Source: Spirochaetota bacterium (GTDB taxonomy: Bacteria > Spirochaetota > Spirochaetia > Treponematales > UBA12059). From it: 55,431 bases of DNA. Below are positions 25,124 to 35,108 of this stretch, piece after piece (the first letter of the stretch is position 1; every line of letters starts with the position of its first letter). The DNA lies in the NCBI GenBank assembly GCA_003247225.1, contig QKAK01000162.1:1-55431 (forward strand), given 5' to 3'. Both the position numbers and the translations under genes were made by a program. The notes below the pieces were generated by a model that was given only the letters and a program-made list of their open reading frames with translations, was not told where the DNA came from and made no database searches.

Positions 25124-25152
25124 ATCTAAAAGAGACCGGAGCGGTCTGTCAA
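25124..25152 (-). promoter_or_regulatory. Promoter of the acidic-protein gene with a palindrome in the spacer
   Basis: On the minus strand TTGACA (25147-25152), a 17-base spacer and TTAGAT (25124-25129). The spacer contains the inverted repeat GACCG-GAG-CGGTC (25134-25146). A dyad between -35 and -10 is typical of a repressor or MerR-type activator site. Confidence 0.6.
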
Positions 25153-25190
25153 CTATAATCGCAATGGATTACGGCGTTTTTATTCGGCGC

Positions 25191-25220
25191 TTGGCGCCGC
25201 CCGTCCCCGATCGCTATAGT
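25191..25220 (+). promoter_or_regulatory. Putative promoter giving a leaderless ispE mRNA
   Basis: TTGGCG (25191-25196), an 18-base spacer and TATAGT (25215-25220). The ATG at 25227 is six bases after the -10 box, exactly where transcription should begin. Confidence 0.55.
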
Positions 25221-25226
25221 ATGCCC

Positions 25227-26132
25227 ATGACCAAGCCTAAGATAGTGACGGCGCCGGCTAAGATCAACCTCCATCTAGCGGTGGGAACGCCGAGGAGCGA
25301 CGGCTTCCACTCCATCGGCAGCATCTTCCAGGCCGTCTCCGTCTACGACCGCGTCAGCCTCGAGGCGATCGACGGAGGGGAGACGACCCTCGAGTGCGAT
25401 TGCGACTGCCCGGTCGAGAAGAATACCGCGTGGCGCGCCGCGACCGCGTTCCTCAGGGCGGCGGCGGGACGGGGCGTCCCCGAGGCCCTGGCTATCGCCG
25501 TCGAGAAGGGCATCCCCGCCGGGGCCGGGCTCGGCGGCGGCTCGAGCGACGCCGCGGCGACGCTGACGGGGCTCGACCGTATGTTCCCGGGCGCCGTAAG
25601 CCGGCTCGAGCTGCGCCGTATCGCCGAGGCCATCGGCTCCGACGTCCCGTTCTTCATGGACAGCGCCTGCGCCGCGGTATCGGGCAGGGGCGAACGGCTG
25701 GCGCCGATAGCGCCGAGGGTAGATTACGCCCTGGTGATCGTCGATCCGGGCTTTCCGATCTCGACGAAGGCCGCGTACGATTGCCTCGACCGCGCCAGGG
25801 CGGCGGGCAGGGTAGCGGCGGCCGCCGGCGACGAGGCCCTGGATACGGAGCTCGCGGCGATGGTCGACGCGTACGAACGCGCCCAGCCATCGGATTGGCC
25901 GTTCAGGAACGATTTTTTCGACGCGCTAGCGGACGAGTATCCGGCCCTCGAGGCCTGTAGGGCCGATATACTGGCCAGCGGCGCCGTTTTCGCCTCGATG
26001 AGCGGCTCTGGAAGCGCCGTCTACGGCGTTTTCGCGTCAGCGGACCATGCCGAACGGGCTAGGGCGGCCTTATCGGGTCGCTATCGGGTATACGCGGCCT
26101 TTCCGCTTGCGCGGCTTCACCAGTCGATATAG
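25227..26132 (+). CDS. ispE: 4-diphosphocytidyl-2-C-methyl-D-erythritol kinase
   Basis: The 301-residue GHMP kinase phosphorylates CDP-methylerythritol in the non-mevalonate isoprenoid pathway. It has TAPAKINLHLAVG at the start, the ATP loop PAGAGLGGGSSDAAA, and GSDVPFF. ATG 25221, two codons earlier, is the alternative start, but it lies against the -10 box, so 25227 is preferred. Upstream in-frame ATGs exist at 25164 and 25110 but would add residues with no match to IspE. Confidence 0.93.
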   Translation: MTKPKIVTAPAKINLHLAVGTPRSDGFHSIGSIFQAVSVYDRVSLEAIDGGETTLECDCDCPVEKNTAWRAATAFLRAAAGRGVPEALAIAVEKGIPAGAGLGGGSSDAAATLTGLDRMFPGAVSRLELRRIAEAIGSDVPFFMDSACAAVSGRGERLAPIAPRVDYALVIVDPGFPISTKAAYDCLDRARAAGRVAAAAGDEALDTELAAMVDAYERAQPSDWPFRNDFFDALADEYPALEACRADILASGAVFASMSGSGSAVYGVFASADHAERARAALSGRYRVYAAFPLARLHQSI

Positions 26133-26135
26133 AAT
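26107..26135 (+). promoter_or_regulatory. Putative promoter of spoVG
   Basis: TTGCGC (26107-26112), a 17-base spacer and TAGAAT (26130-26135). It overlaps the end of ispE and predicts a leader of about 34 bases with the Shine-Dalgarno AAGGAGAGAG. Confidence 0.5.
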
Positions 26136-26175
26136 TACGGGGAAGTAGCGCATAACGGTAAGGAGAGAGCGCCGC

Positions 26176-26454
26176 ATGGACATCACCGATATCCGCATCC
26201 GTAGGGTCTCCGGCGAAGGAAAGCTCAGGGCGTACGTTACGGTTACCTTCGACAACTGCTTCGTCATCCATAACGTCAAGCTCATAGACGGCCGCGCGGG
26301 TATATTCATGGCGATGCCGAGCCGTAAGACCAAGAGCGGCGAATTCAAGGACGTCGCGCATCCCATATGCCCGAGTTTCAGGACCATAATGGAGGAGAAG
26401 ATCCTTTCGATGTATACGTCCGGAGCCGGCGTCGAGGATGACGGACAGGACTGA
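26176..26454 (+). CDS. spoVG: SpoVG regulator
   Basis: The 92-residue protein matches SpoVG: MDITDIRIRRVSGEGKLRAY, IHNVKLIDGRAGIFMAMPSR and PICPSFR. SpoVG is a site-specific nucleic-acid-binding protein; in Borrelia it binds DNA and RNA and acts as a regulator. In spirochaetes it commonly precedes the tRNA-Gln and rplY, as here. This organism shows no sign of sporulation genes in the window. Confidence 0.96.
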   Translation: MDITDIRIRRVSGEGKLRAYVTVTFDNCFVIHNVKLIDGRAGIFMAMPSRKTKSGEFKDVAHPICPSFRTIMEEKILSMYTSGAGVEDDGQD

Positions 26455-26479
26455 CGAAGGTCGGAGCCGCGCCACCCCC

Positions 26480-26509
26480 GTGACACGATAACGCCTTTTA
26501 GGGTATAAC
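26480..26509 (+). promoter_or_regulatory. Putative promoter of tRNA-Gln (and rplY)
   Basis: GTGACA (26480-26485), an 18-base spacer and TATAAC (26504-26509). Transcription would start near 26516, giving about 30 bases of 5' trailer to be removed from the tRNA. Confidence 0.5.
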
Positions 26510-26545
26510 TACTGGCCGTACGTCCCTTTCGTAGCGGCGTACTAC

Positions 26546-26617
26546 TGGGACGTCGACAAGAGGTAAGTCAGCGGGCTTTGGTTCCGCCATTCGCAGGTTC
26601 GAATCCTGCCGTCCCAA
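26546..26617 (+). tRNA. tRNA-Gln (anticodon TTG)
   Basis: A 72-base cloverleaf. The acceptor stem is TGGGACG with CGTCCCA and discriminator A. The anticodon stem GCGGG/TCCGC encloses the loop CTTTGGT with anticodon TTG. The T arm is GCAGG-TTCGAAT-CCTGC. CCA is not encoded. The U1-A72 opening is typical of tRNA-Gln. The rplY start lies 37 bases downstream. Confidence 0.95.
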
Positions 26618-26653
26618 CGCGACACATTACGATCAGTACGAGGAGAGACATCC

Positions 26654-27298
26654 ATGACCCAGCATGTCATTAACGCCGGAGCCCGCGAGGTCGGCACCAA
26701 GGGCGCCCTGAACGAGCTCCGACGAAACGGCGGTATCCCCGCGATCATCTATAACCGCCACGGCAAGACCAAGGCCCTTTCGCTGAACGCGAAGGAATTC
26801 CAGAAGTCGCTGGAAGGCGTATCCGAGAGCACGATCGTCAAGCTGAACGTCGGTTCCGAGTCGTTCGATTGCCTCGTCAAGGATCGCCAGATCGATTGGC
26901 TCCACGGTAAGATCCTGCACGTCGATTTCTTCGAGGTGGAGAAGGGCGTCGCTATGCGCGCCAAGGTGCCCGTGCACCTCGTCGGCACCCCTATCGGCGT
27001 CCGCAACGGCGGCGTCCTCGAGAACCCGGTCCACGAGATCGAGGTCGAGTGCCTGCCCAAGGATATGCCCGAGAAGTTCGAGCTCGATATCGCCGGCCTC
27101 GAGGCTAACCACTCGATCCACGTCCGCGATATCGTCCACGCCGACTCGGTCAAGCTGCTGAGCGCCGCCGACCAGGTCGTGGTGCTCGTCAAGTTCGCCA
27201 AGGCCGAGGCCGAGTCCGCCGCGGCCGCCGAGGCCGCTCCGGCCGCCGAGGCCGCCGCTCCGGCCGCCGCCGCTCCCGCGGCTCCCGCCGCGAAGTAA
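26654..27298 (+). CDS. rplY: Large subunit ribosomal protein bL25 (CTC form)
   Basis: The 214-residue protein has the 5S-rRNA-binding bL25 domain (AREVGTKGALNELRRNGGIP, then AIIY) and the C-terminal CTC/TL5 beta domain (MRAKVPVHLVGTPIGVRNGG). It ends in an Ala/Pro/Glu-rich tail of about 35 residues. A ready Shine-Dalgarno GAGGAGAG precedes the ATG. The gene is followed by an intrinsic terminator. The pth gene often found next to rplY is absent. Confidence 0.95.
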   Translation: MTQHVINAGAREVGTKGALNELRRNGGIPAIIYNRHGKTKALSLNAKEFQKSLEGVSESTIVKLNVGSESFDCLVKDRQIDWLHGKILHVDFFEVEKGVAMRAKVPVHLVGTPIGVRNGGVLENPVHEIEVECLPKDMPEKFELDIAGLEANHSIHVRDIVHADSVKLLSAADQVVVLVKFAKAEAESAAAAEAAPAAEAAAPAAAAPAAPAAK

Positions 27299-27319
27299 TA
27301 GGACCCGAACGCCTATCGC

Positions 27320-27352
27320 GGGGCCGTCGGTATCGGCGGCCCCTTTCATTTT
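27320..27352 (+). terminator. Intrinsic terminator after rplY
   Basis: Arms GGGGCCG (27320-27326) and CGGCCCC (27337-27343) enclose a 10-base loop and are followed by TTTCATTTT (27344-27352). Confidence 0.8.
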
Positions 27353-27384
27353 ATGAACGCAGCGACTCACGGAGGCAGTGCGTC

Positions 27385-28819
27385 ATGAACCGCGTCGGAC
27401 AGCAGGAATCGCGCGCGTCGACCGTGCAGGCGGCCGTGCGCGCGTTCCTCGCCCGCGAGCCGAAACGCCTCGGAGCCGTCCTCGTCGCGCTGTCGGGCGG
27501 GCCGGATTCCGTGGCGCTGCTCCATGCGACGGCTATCGTGGCCGGGGCCTCGGGCGTCTCCGTCACGGCCTGCTGGGTCGATCACGCGATACGACCCGAG
27601 GCCGAGCTGGCGGCGGAGCGCGCGTTCGTCGAGGGCCTTTGCGACGGGCTCGGCGCGCCGCTGATCGTCGAGCGCGTCCCGCGCGGCGCCGTCGAGGCGG
27701 CCGCGAAGGCGGAGGGCGGGATAGAGGCGGCCGCGAGGCGCTTCAGGTACGAGGCCCTCGAGCGCGCGAGGCTCGCCTCGTCGAGCGACGTCGTCCTGAC
27801 CGGCCATAACGCCGACGATCGCGTCGAGACGCTGCTGATGCGCTTCTGCTCCGGTTCCGGCGCCGCCGGCCTACGCGGCATCCCCGCCGAATCCGGCAGC
27901 ATAGCGCGCCCCCTCCTCGGCCTGGCCAAGGCCGATATACTCGCGTACCTCGACGCCGCGGGGCTGGATTACCGCGTCGATTCGACCAACGACTCCGACG
28001 ACTATCTCCGCAACCGGGTCAGGCACCGCCTCGTCCCGGTAGCGATGGACGTATTCCCGTCGCTGCGCGCGTCGCTCGCTACGGCGGCCGAGAAGGCGAG
28101 CCTCGACGAGGAGGCCCTCTCCGCTCTGGCCGACGCCTTGTTCGGCCTCGACGGCGACGGCGGACGGGCCGGCTGGCTCGACGCGGCCCGCTACGACGCC
28201 GCGCCGGAAGCCGTCAGGATCCGGGCCTTGTACGCGCTGGCCATGCCGCTGTTCGATGGCGCCGGCGCGACCAGGCTGCCGTGGCGGCTCGTCCGCGCGG
28301 CGGCGGCGTCCGGAAAGGACGACGGCGTGCTCGCCTCCGGCGCCGGCGTCCTATTCTCGCGGAGCGGCGGAAGGATCGAGGCCCGGCCCGCCCTCGGGTC
28401 GCACCGGTCGCGGCCGGTCGGACCCGCCCTGCTTGAAAACTCCGGCTTCAGCCTGATCGCCCCCGGTCCGGGATCGTTTCGAATAGGCAAAGCCGGCGAG
28501 TGTACGATATACTCGACCGGTCGCGCGCCGGGATTGCGCGCCGACGCCTTCGCGTGGCCTATCTGCGTCCGCTCAAGGCGGCCGGGCGACCGCCTGGCCG
28601 CGCGCGGAGGCGCCAAGAGGGTCGACGCGATCCTATCCGAGCTCGGCCTGGGCGGCGCCGCGCGCGACGCGGTGCCGGTCGTCGAGGACGCGTCGGGCAT
28701 CGTCGCCGTCCTCGCGTCGAGCGCCGGCCTGCGCGACGTCTACAGGCTGAACGACGCGCTGGCCGGAGACCCGGTCGGCGGCTACCTGGTACTGGAACTG
28801 AAAGGAGCCATGAACATCG

Positions 28820-28836
<17 letters not shown>
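27385..28836 (+). CDS. tilS: tRNA(Ile)-lysidine synthase
   Basis: The 483-residue protein converts the wobble C of tRNA-Ile(CAU) to lysidine so that it reads AUA. The PP-loop is SGGPDS (37-42). Other marks are GHNADDRVETLLMR, DSTNDSDDYLRNRVRH and a C-terminal TilS domain (RSRRPGDRLAARGGAKRV). GGAGG lies nine bases before the ATG. It overlaps ftsH by 17 bases. The neighbourhood tilS-ftsH is common. The AUA codon is used often in this high-GC window, so the enzyme is needed. Confidence 0.95.
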
Positions 28837-30688
<1,852 letters not shown>

Positions 30689-32603
30689 GCCGGGCCGCGG
30701 CGTGGCGGCGCTCGCGCTCGCCGCGTCGCTAGCTATCCTCCTTCCGCCGCCGGCCGTAGCCGACTCGACCGCCAGGGACGAGGCGATCTGCGCCTCGCTG
30801 ACCCGGGGCGCGGTCGCGGCCCTGGCGCTCGGCCGATCCGACCAGGCCCTGGCCATGCTCGACGAGGCCCTGAGCTACAGGCCGGCGGACCCGGACGCCT
30901 GCTACCTGTCGGCGCTCGCGCGCCTGTCGCGCGGCGACGGGGTAGGCCCGGCGGCCCGCCTGCTCGAGACCGCGCTGTCGGCCGGAGGCTTCAGGCTGTA
31001 CGGCGAGGCCGACGCGAGGCTCCTGTACGCGGGCGCGCTCGAGCGGACCGGGCGTCCGGCCGAGGCGCTGCGCTTCCTGGCCGGGCTGCCTCCGAGCGCC
31101 GAATCGCTGTTCATAGGGGCCAAGGCCGCCCTGGCCGTCGGCGACGAGGCCGGCGCCCGCGCGGCCGTGCTGTCGTCGCTGCGAAGGTATCCCGCCGACC
31201 CGCGTCCCCTCCTTTTCTGGCTGCGCTACGAGGAGCGGCCGTCCCTGGACGCCGAGGACGCCGCGGTCGTCGCCGCCGGCTTCGCGGCCCTAGAGCGGCT
31301 CAAGGCGGTCGACCCCTCGACCCTCGTCGCGCTGGCCCCGTACGCGTCGTCCGCGGACCAGGCTAGGCTGATGCTCAGGGAATACCGCGCCGCCGGGCGC
31401 CGCGACGCCGAATCGACGGCGCTCGCCCTGCGCTACGGGCTGATAGACGAACGGAGGGCGGCCTCGGAGCTGCTGTCCGGCGCCTTCGCTCCGACGCTAT
31501 CGTCCCTCGAGGCCGTCTATTCCCTGCTGCCGAGCGACGAGGCCAGGGCCGCGTTCGGGCTCGCGTTCGCCGGGTACGCCGGCGCCGCGTACCGCGACGA
31601 CGACCGCGACGGCTATCCCGAATCGGTCACCGAGTATAGGGCTGGGCTGCCTTCGTCGTGGATACTCGACGGCGACCAGGACGGCGAGCCCGAGCTGGCC
31701 GCTTCCTTCGACTCCGGCGCCCCGGCCAGGCTGTCCGCGCGCTCCGGATCGACGACCGTCGTCGTCGAGTACGCGCCGTGGCCCTACGCGGCGAGCGTCT
31801 CGTACGCCGACGCCGCGGGCTCGAGGGCCTATTCGTTCGGCCCCTCGACGATGCCCTTGCCGCTGCTGTCGCTGCGGCGCCTCGGCGGGCTTCCCGGCGC
31901 GCCGTACGCCGTATCGCGAAGCGGCTACGCGTTGCCGACCGAGACCGCCGCCAAGCGGGCGGCGTACGCGATGATCGATTCAGGCGCGGACGGTTCGTCC
32001 GTCACGCTGGAACTGAGCGACGGCCGGGCCGTCCGCTCGTGGTGGGTCGACGAGTGGCGGCGCGTCGGCATGACCGTCTATCGGAACGGCGTGCCCGACG
32101 ACGAGAGGATCGACGCCGACGCCGACGGGCGCTTCGAGACGCGCCGTGCCTGGGCCCGCGGCCCCGACGGCGTACCGGCGCCGGCCTACGCCGAGGCGGA
32201 CCTGGACGGCGACGGGCTCTACGAGTACCGCGAGACGCTCTCCGGCCCGTCCGTCAAGTCGTGGGACTACGACGGCGACGGCGCCATCGACCTGAGCCTC
32301 GAGAGCCTGCCGGACGGCCGCGCCCTGTATCGCGTATTCGCCCGCGACGGCGGCCTGATCGAGGCGACGCTCGAAGGCGGGCGGCTGTCGAGCGTGGTCG
32401 AGCGCGGCTCGCCGGTGCCCATAGTCGACGACTCGGGCGGGCTGGTGCGCTGGATAGGCGCCAAGCCGTTCGATTTCGGCGGCCGGGCCCCTCCCGTCGG
32501 GCGCGGCTCGCGGAACGGCGTCATGTACGCCGTGCACGATATCGGGGGCCTGCTGTACGCTCAGGTGCTGCGGGAATAAGCCGATTTCCTCGCCGATTCC
32601 GGC

Positions 32604-32632
32604 TTGCGGACCGGGCGCGCAGCCAATACACT
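32604..32632 (+). promoter_or_regulatory. Putative promoter of the cheR-cheB cluster
   Basis: TTGCGG (32604-32609), a 17-base spacer and TACACT (32627-32632). The predicted leader is about 35 bases. Confidence 0.5.
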
Positions 32633-32673
32633 GATAACGACGAACGCCAGTACTACTCGCGTGGAGGACGCCG

Positions 32674-33522
32674 TTGCCAATGCTCGGTGAGAGTCAAGCC
32701 GCCGCAGGTATCTCCGACAGGCAGTTCAAGCGCCTGTCCGCCTTCATAGAGAGGGAGCTCGGCATCAAGATGCCCGATACGAAGCGGGTGATGCTCGAGA
32801 GCCGCCTCCAGAAGCGGCTGCGGGCGGTGCGGATAGATAGCTACGACGAGTACATCGACCGCGTCTTCTCCGGGGACGACGCCGAGCTGATCCACATGAT
32901 CGACGTCGTCACCACCAACAAGACCGACTTCTTCAGGGAGCCCGACCATTTCGATATCCTGACCAAGCGCCTCCTGCCCAAGGCGCTGGAACGCTCGGCC
33001 GAACGCTGTACCATGTCGTTCTGGTCGGCGGGCTGCGCCACCGGCGAGGAGCCCTATACCCTCGCTATGGTGCTCGAGGAGTTCGCCGCCGCCCATAGGG
33101 GCTTCGACTATCGCATCATCGCCTCGGACATATCGACGAGGGCCCTCGACGCGGCCATGAACGCCGTCTACGACGCCGACCGGGTCGTGCCGGTGCCGCC
33201 GTCGTACAAGAAGAAATACCTGCTCAGGAGCCGCGACCCGGCTAAGAACGAGGTGCGCATCAAGCGCGAGCTGCGCGACAAGGTCAGCTTCCTGCGCATC
33301 AACTTCATGGACGACGGCTTCCCGTTCGACGGGCAGTTCGACGTGATCTTCTGCAGGAACGTGATCATCTACTTCGACCGGGCGACGCAGGAGCGGATAC
33401 TCGGGCGCATGTGCCGTTACCTGCGTACAGGCGGCAACCTGATCCTCGGCCACTCCGAGACGCTGACGAGCATGGACCTTCCGCTGCGCGGACTTGCGCC
33501 TACCGTCTACGAGCGCATATAG
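32674..33522 (+). CDS. cheR: Chemotaxis protein methyltransferase CheR
   Basis: The 282-residue protein methylates glutamates of chemoreceptors. It has the N-terminal helical CheR domain, the SAM site SFWSAGCATGEEPYTLAM and FDVIFCRNVIIYFDRAT. The start is a TTG at 32674, five bases after GGAGGA; an ATG two codons later is the alternative. No C-terminal TPR is present. Confidence 0.95.
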   Translation: MPMLGESQAAAGISDRQFKRLSAFIERELGIKMPDTKRVMLESRLQKRLRAVRIDSYDEYIDRVFSGDDAELIHMIDVVTTNKTDFFREPDHFDILTKRLLPKALERSAERCTMSFWSAGCATGEEPYTLAMVLEEFAAAHRGFDYRIIASDISTRALDAAMNAVYDADRVVPVPPSYKKKYLLRSRDPAKNEVRIKRELRDKVSFLRINFMDDGFPFDGQFDVIFCRNVIIYFDRATQERILGRMCRYLRTGGNLILGHSETLTSMDLPLRGLAPTVYERI

Positions 33523-33541
33523 TTGATCCGAGGGGAGCCAG

Positions 33542-34612
33542 ATGGAACGCATCAAGGTCATGGTCGTGGACGACTCTGCCGTAGTCAGGCAAACGCTCAA
33601 GGAGCTCCTGGATTCGGATCCGGGCATAGAGGTGCTTTCCGTCGCCTCGGACCCGATATTCGCGCTCAAGAGGCTCGAGACGGAGCGCCCGGACGTCATC
33701 GTGTCGGACGTCGAGATGCCGAGGATGGACGGCCTGTCCTTCCTGCGCAAGATCATGGAGACCAGCCAGATACCGGTGGTCATCTGCTCGAGCAAGACCG
33801 AGGCCGGCTCGGATAACGCCATCAAGGCGATGGAATACGGCGCGGTCGACATCATCCAGAAACCGAAGCTCGGCACGAAGCAGTTCCTCGAGGAATCCAA
33901 GGTCGAGATCTGCGACGTCGTCAAGGCGGCCTACGCGTCGAGGCACCGCAGGCGCGCGCCGGTCGCCCCGATACGCGACGTCGCGCCGAAGCTGACCGCC
34001 GACGTGATGCTGCCGGCGCCGGGCGCGGGGCATATCATCGAGACGACCGAGAAGGTCGTGGTGGTAGGCGCGTCGACCGGGGGCACCGAGGCGCTCAGGG
34101 AATTCCTCGAGGTGCTGCCGGAGGACACGCCCGGCGTCGTCATCGTCCAGCACATGCCGGAGCATTTCACCGCGGCCTTCGCCAGGCGCCTGGACGGGCT
34201 GTGCCGCGTCAGCGTCAAGGAAGCCGCCGATAACGACACGGTGATCCGAGGAAGGGTGTTGATCGCTCCGGGAAACAAGCATACACTACTCAAGCGCTCC
34301 GGCGCCCGCTACTACGTGGAGGTCAAGGAAGGGCCGTTGGTGTGCAGGCATAGGCCGAGCGTCGACGTGCTGTTCAGGTCGGCCGCGAGGTACGCGGGCA
34401 ATAACGCGGTAGGCGTCATCATGACCGGCATGGGCGACGACGGCTCGCGGGGCATGAAGGAGATGCACGACGCCAAGGCCTGGACGATAGCCCAGGACGA
34501 GCGGTCGTGCGTAGTCTTCGGCATGCCGAACGAGGCCATCAAGCTCGGCGGGGTCGACGTCGTGCTGCCCCTCGGAAAGATCGCTCCCGAGGTGCTGAGG
34601 GCGGCGAAGTAG
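33542..34612 (+). CDS. cheB: Chemotaxis protein-glutamate methylesterase CheB
   Basis: The 356-residue protein has a receiver domain with Asp56 ([12 protein letters not shown]) and a C-terminal methylesterase domain with the catalytic serine in [12 protein letters not shown], histidine in [15 protein letters not shown] and aspartate in [11 protein letters not shown]. Its start lies 20 bases after the cheR stop with the Shine-Dalgarno GAGGGGAG. It opposes CheR in adaptation. Confidence 0.96.
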   Translation: MERIKVMVVDDSAVVRQTLKELLDSDPGIEVLSVASDPIFALKRLETERPDVIVSDVEMPRMDGLSFLRKIMETSQIPVVICSSKTEAGSDNAIKAMEYGAVDIIQKPKLGTKQFLEESKVEICDVVKAAYASRHRRRAPVAPIRDVAPKLTADVMLPAPGAGHIIETTEKVVVVGASTGGTEALREFLEVLPEDTPGVVIVQHMPEHFTAAFARRLDGLCRVSVKEAADNDTVIRGRVLIAPGNKHTLLKRSGARYYVEVKEGPLVCRHRPSVDVLFRSAARYAGNNAVGVIMTGMGDDGSRGMKEMHDAKAWTIAQDERSCVVFGMPNEAIKLGGVDVVLPLGKIAPEVLRAAK

Positions 34613-34685
34613 CGGGCGTTCCGACCGCATCGCTAGAACATTACATGATGGGCCGGCGCCGAGCCGCGCGGCCCGTGGAGGGACC

Positions 34686-35054
34686 ATGGCTAAGAGCATC
34701 TTGATCATCGACGATTCGGCCGCCATACGGCAGAGCATCTCCTATATCCTGCAGCAGGAAGGCTACGCCACGGTGGAGGCGGGCGACGGCGTCGAGGGGC
34801 TCCAGCGGCTCGACGAGGGCGTCCGCTTCGATTGCATCATCACCGACGTCAATATGCCGAACATGGACGGCATCACCTTCATCCGCAAGGCCAGGGAGAA
34901 CCCTAAATTCAAGTTCGTGCCGATACTCGTGCTTACCACCGAGTCCCAGGGCGGTAAGATGAACGAGGGCAAGGAAGCCGGCGCCACCGGCTGGATAGTC
35001 AAGCCGTTCAGCGCCGATAAGCTGCTGGCCGTGGTCAAGAAGGTCGCCGAATAA
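34686..35054 (+). CDS. CheY-like response regulator
   Basis: The 122-residue protein is a single receiver domain with DD (9-10), phospho-acceptor Asp54 in IITDVNMPNMDG, TTESQGG and WIVKPFS. The sequence resembles CheY-type regulators found next to cheB in many bacteria. The SD GGAGGG lies just before the ATG. Its kinase cannot be named; cheA is not in the window. Confidence 0.92.
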   Translation: MAKSILIIDDSAAIRQSISYILQQEGYATVEAGDGVEGLQRLDEGVRFDCIITDVNMPNMDGITFIRKARENPKFKFVPILVLTTESQGGKMNEGKEAGATGWIVKPFSADKLLAVVKKVAE

Positions 35055-35108
35055 TATGGCCTCGCCTGCGCCGCGCCCGCCGCGCGCGGGTAGCGCCGCG
35101 AGGCGCGG

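Noticed and set aside
25154..25159. Perfect TATAAT on the plus strand upstream of ispE
   Set aside because: No -35-like hexamer lies 16-18 bases upstream and no gene start fits; the overlapping TTGACA works on the other strand, and ispE has a better placed TATAGT.
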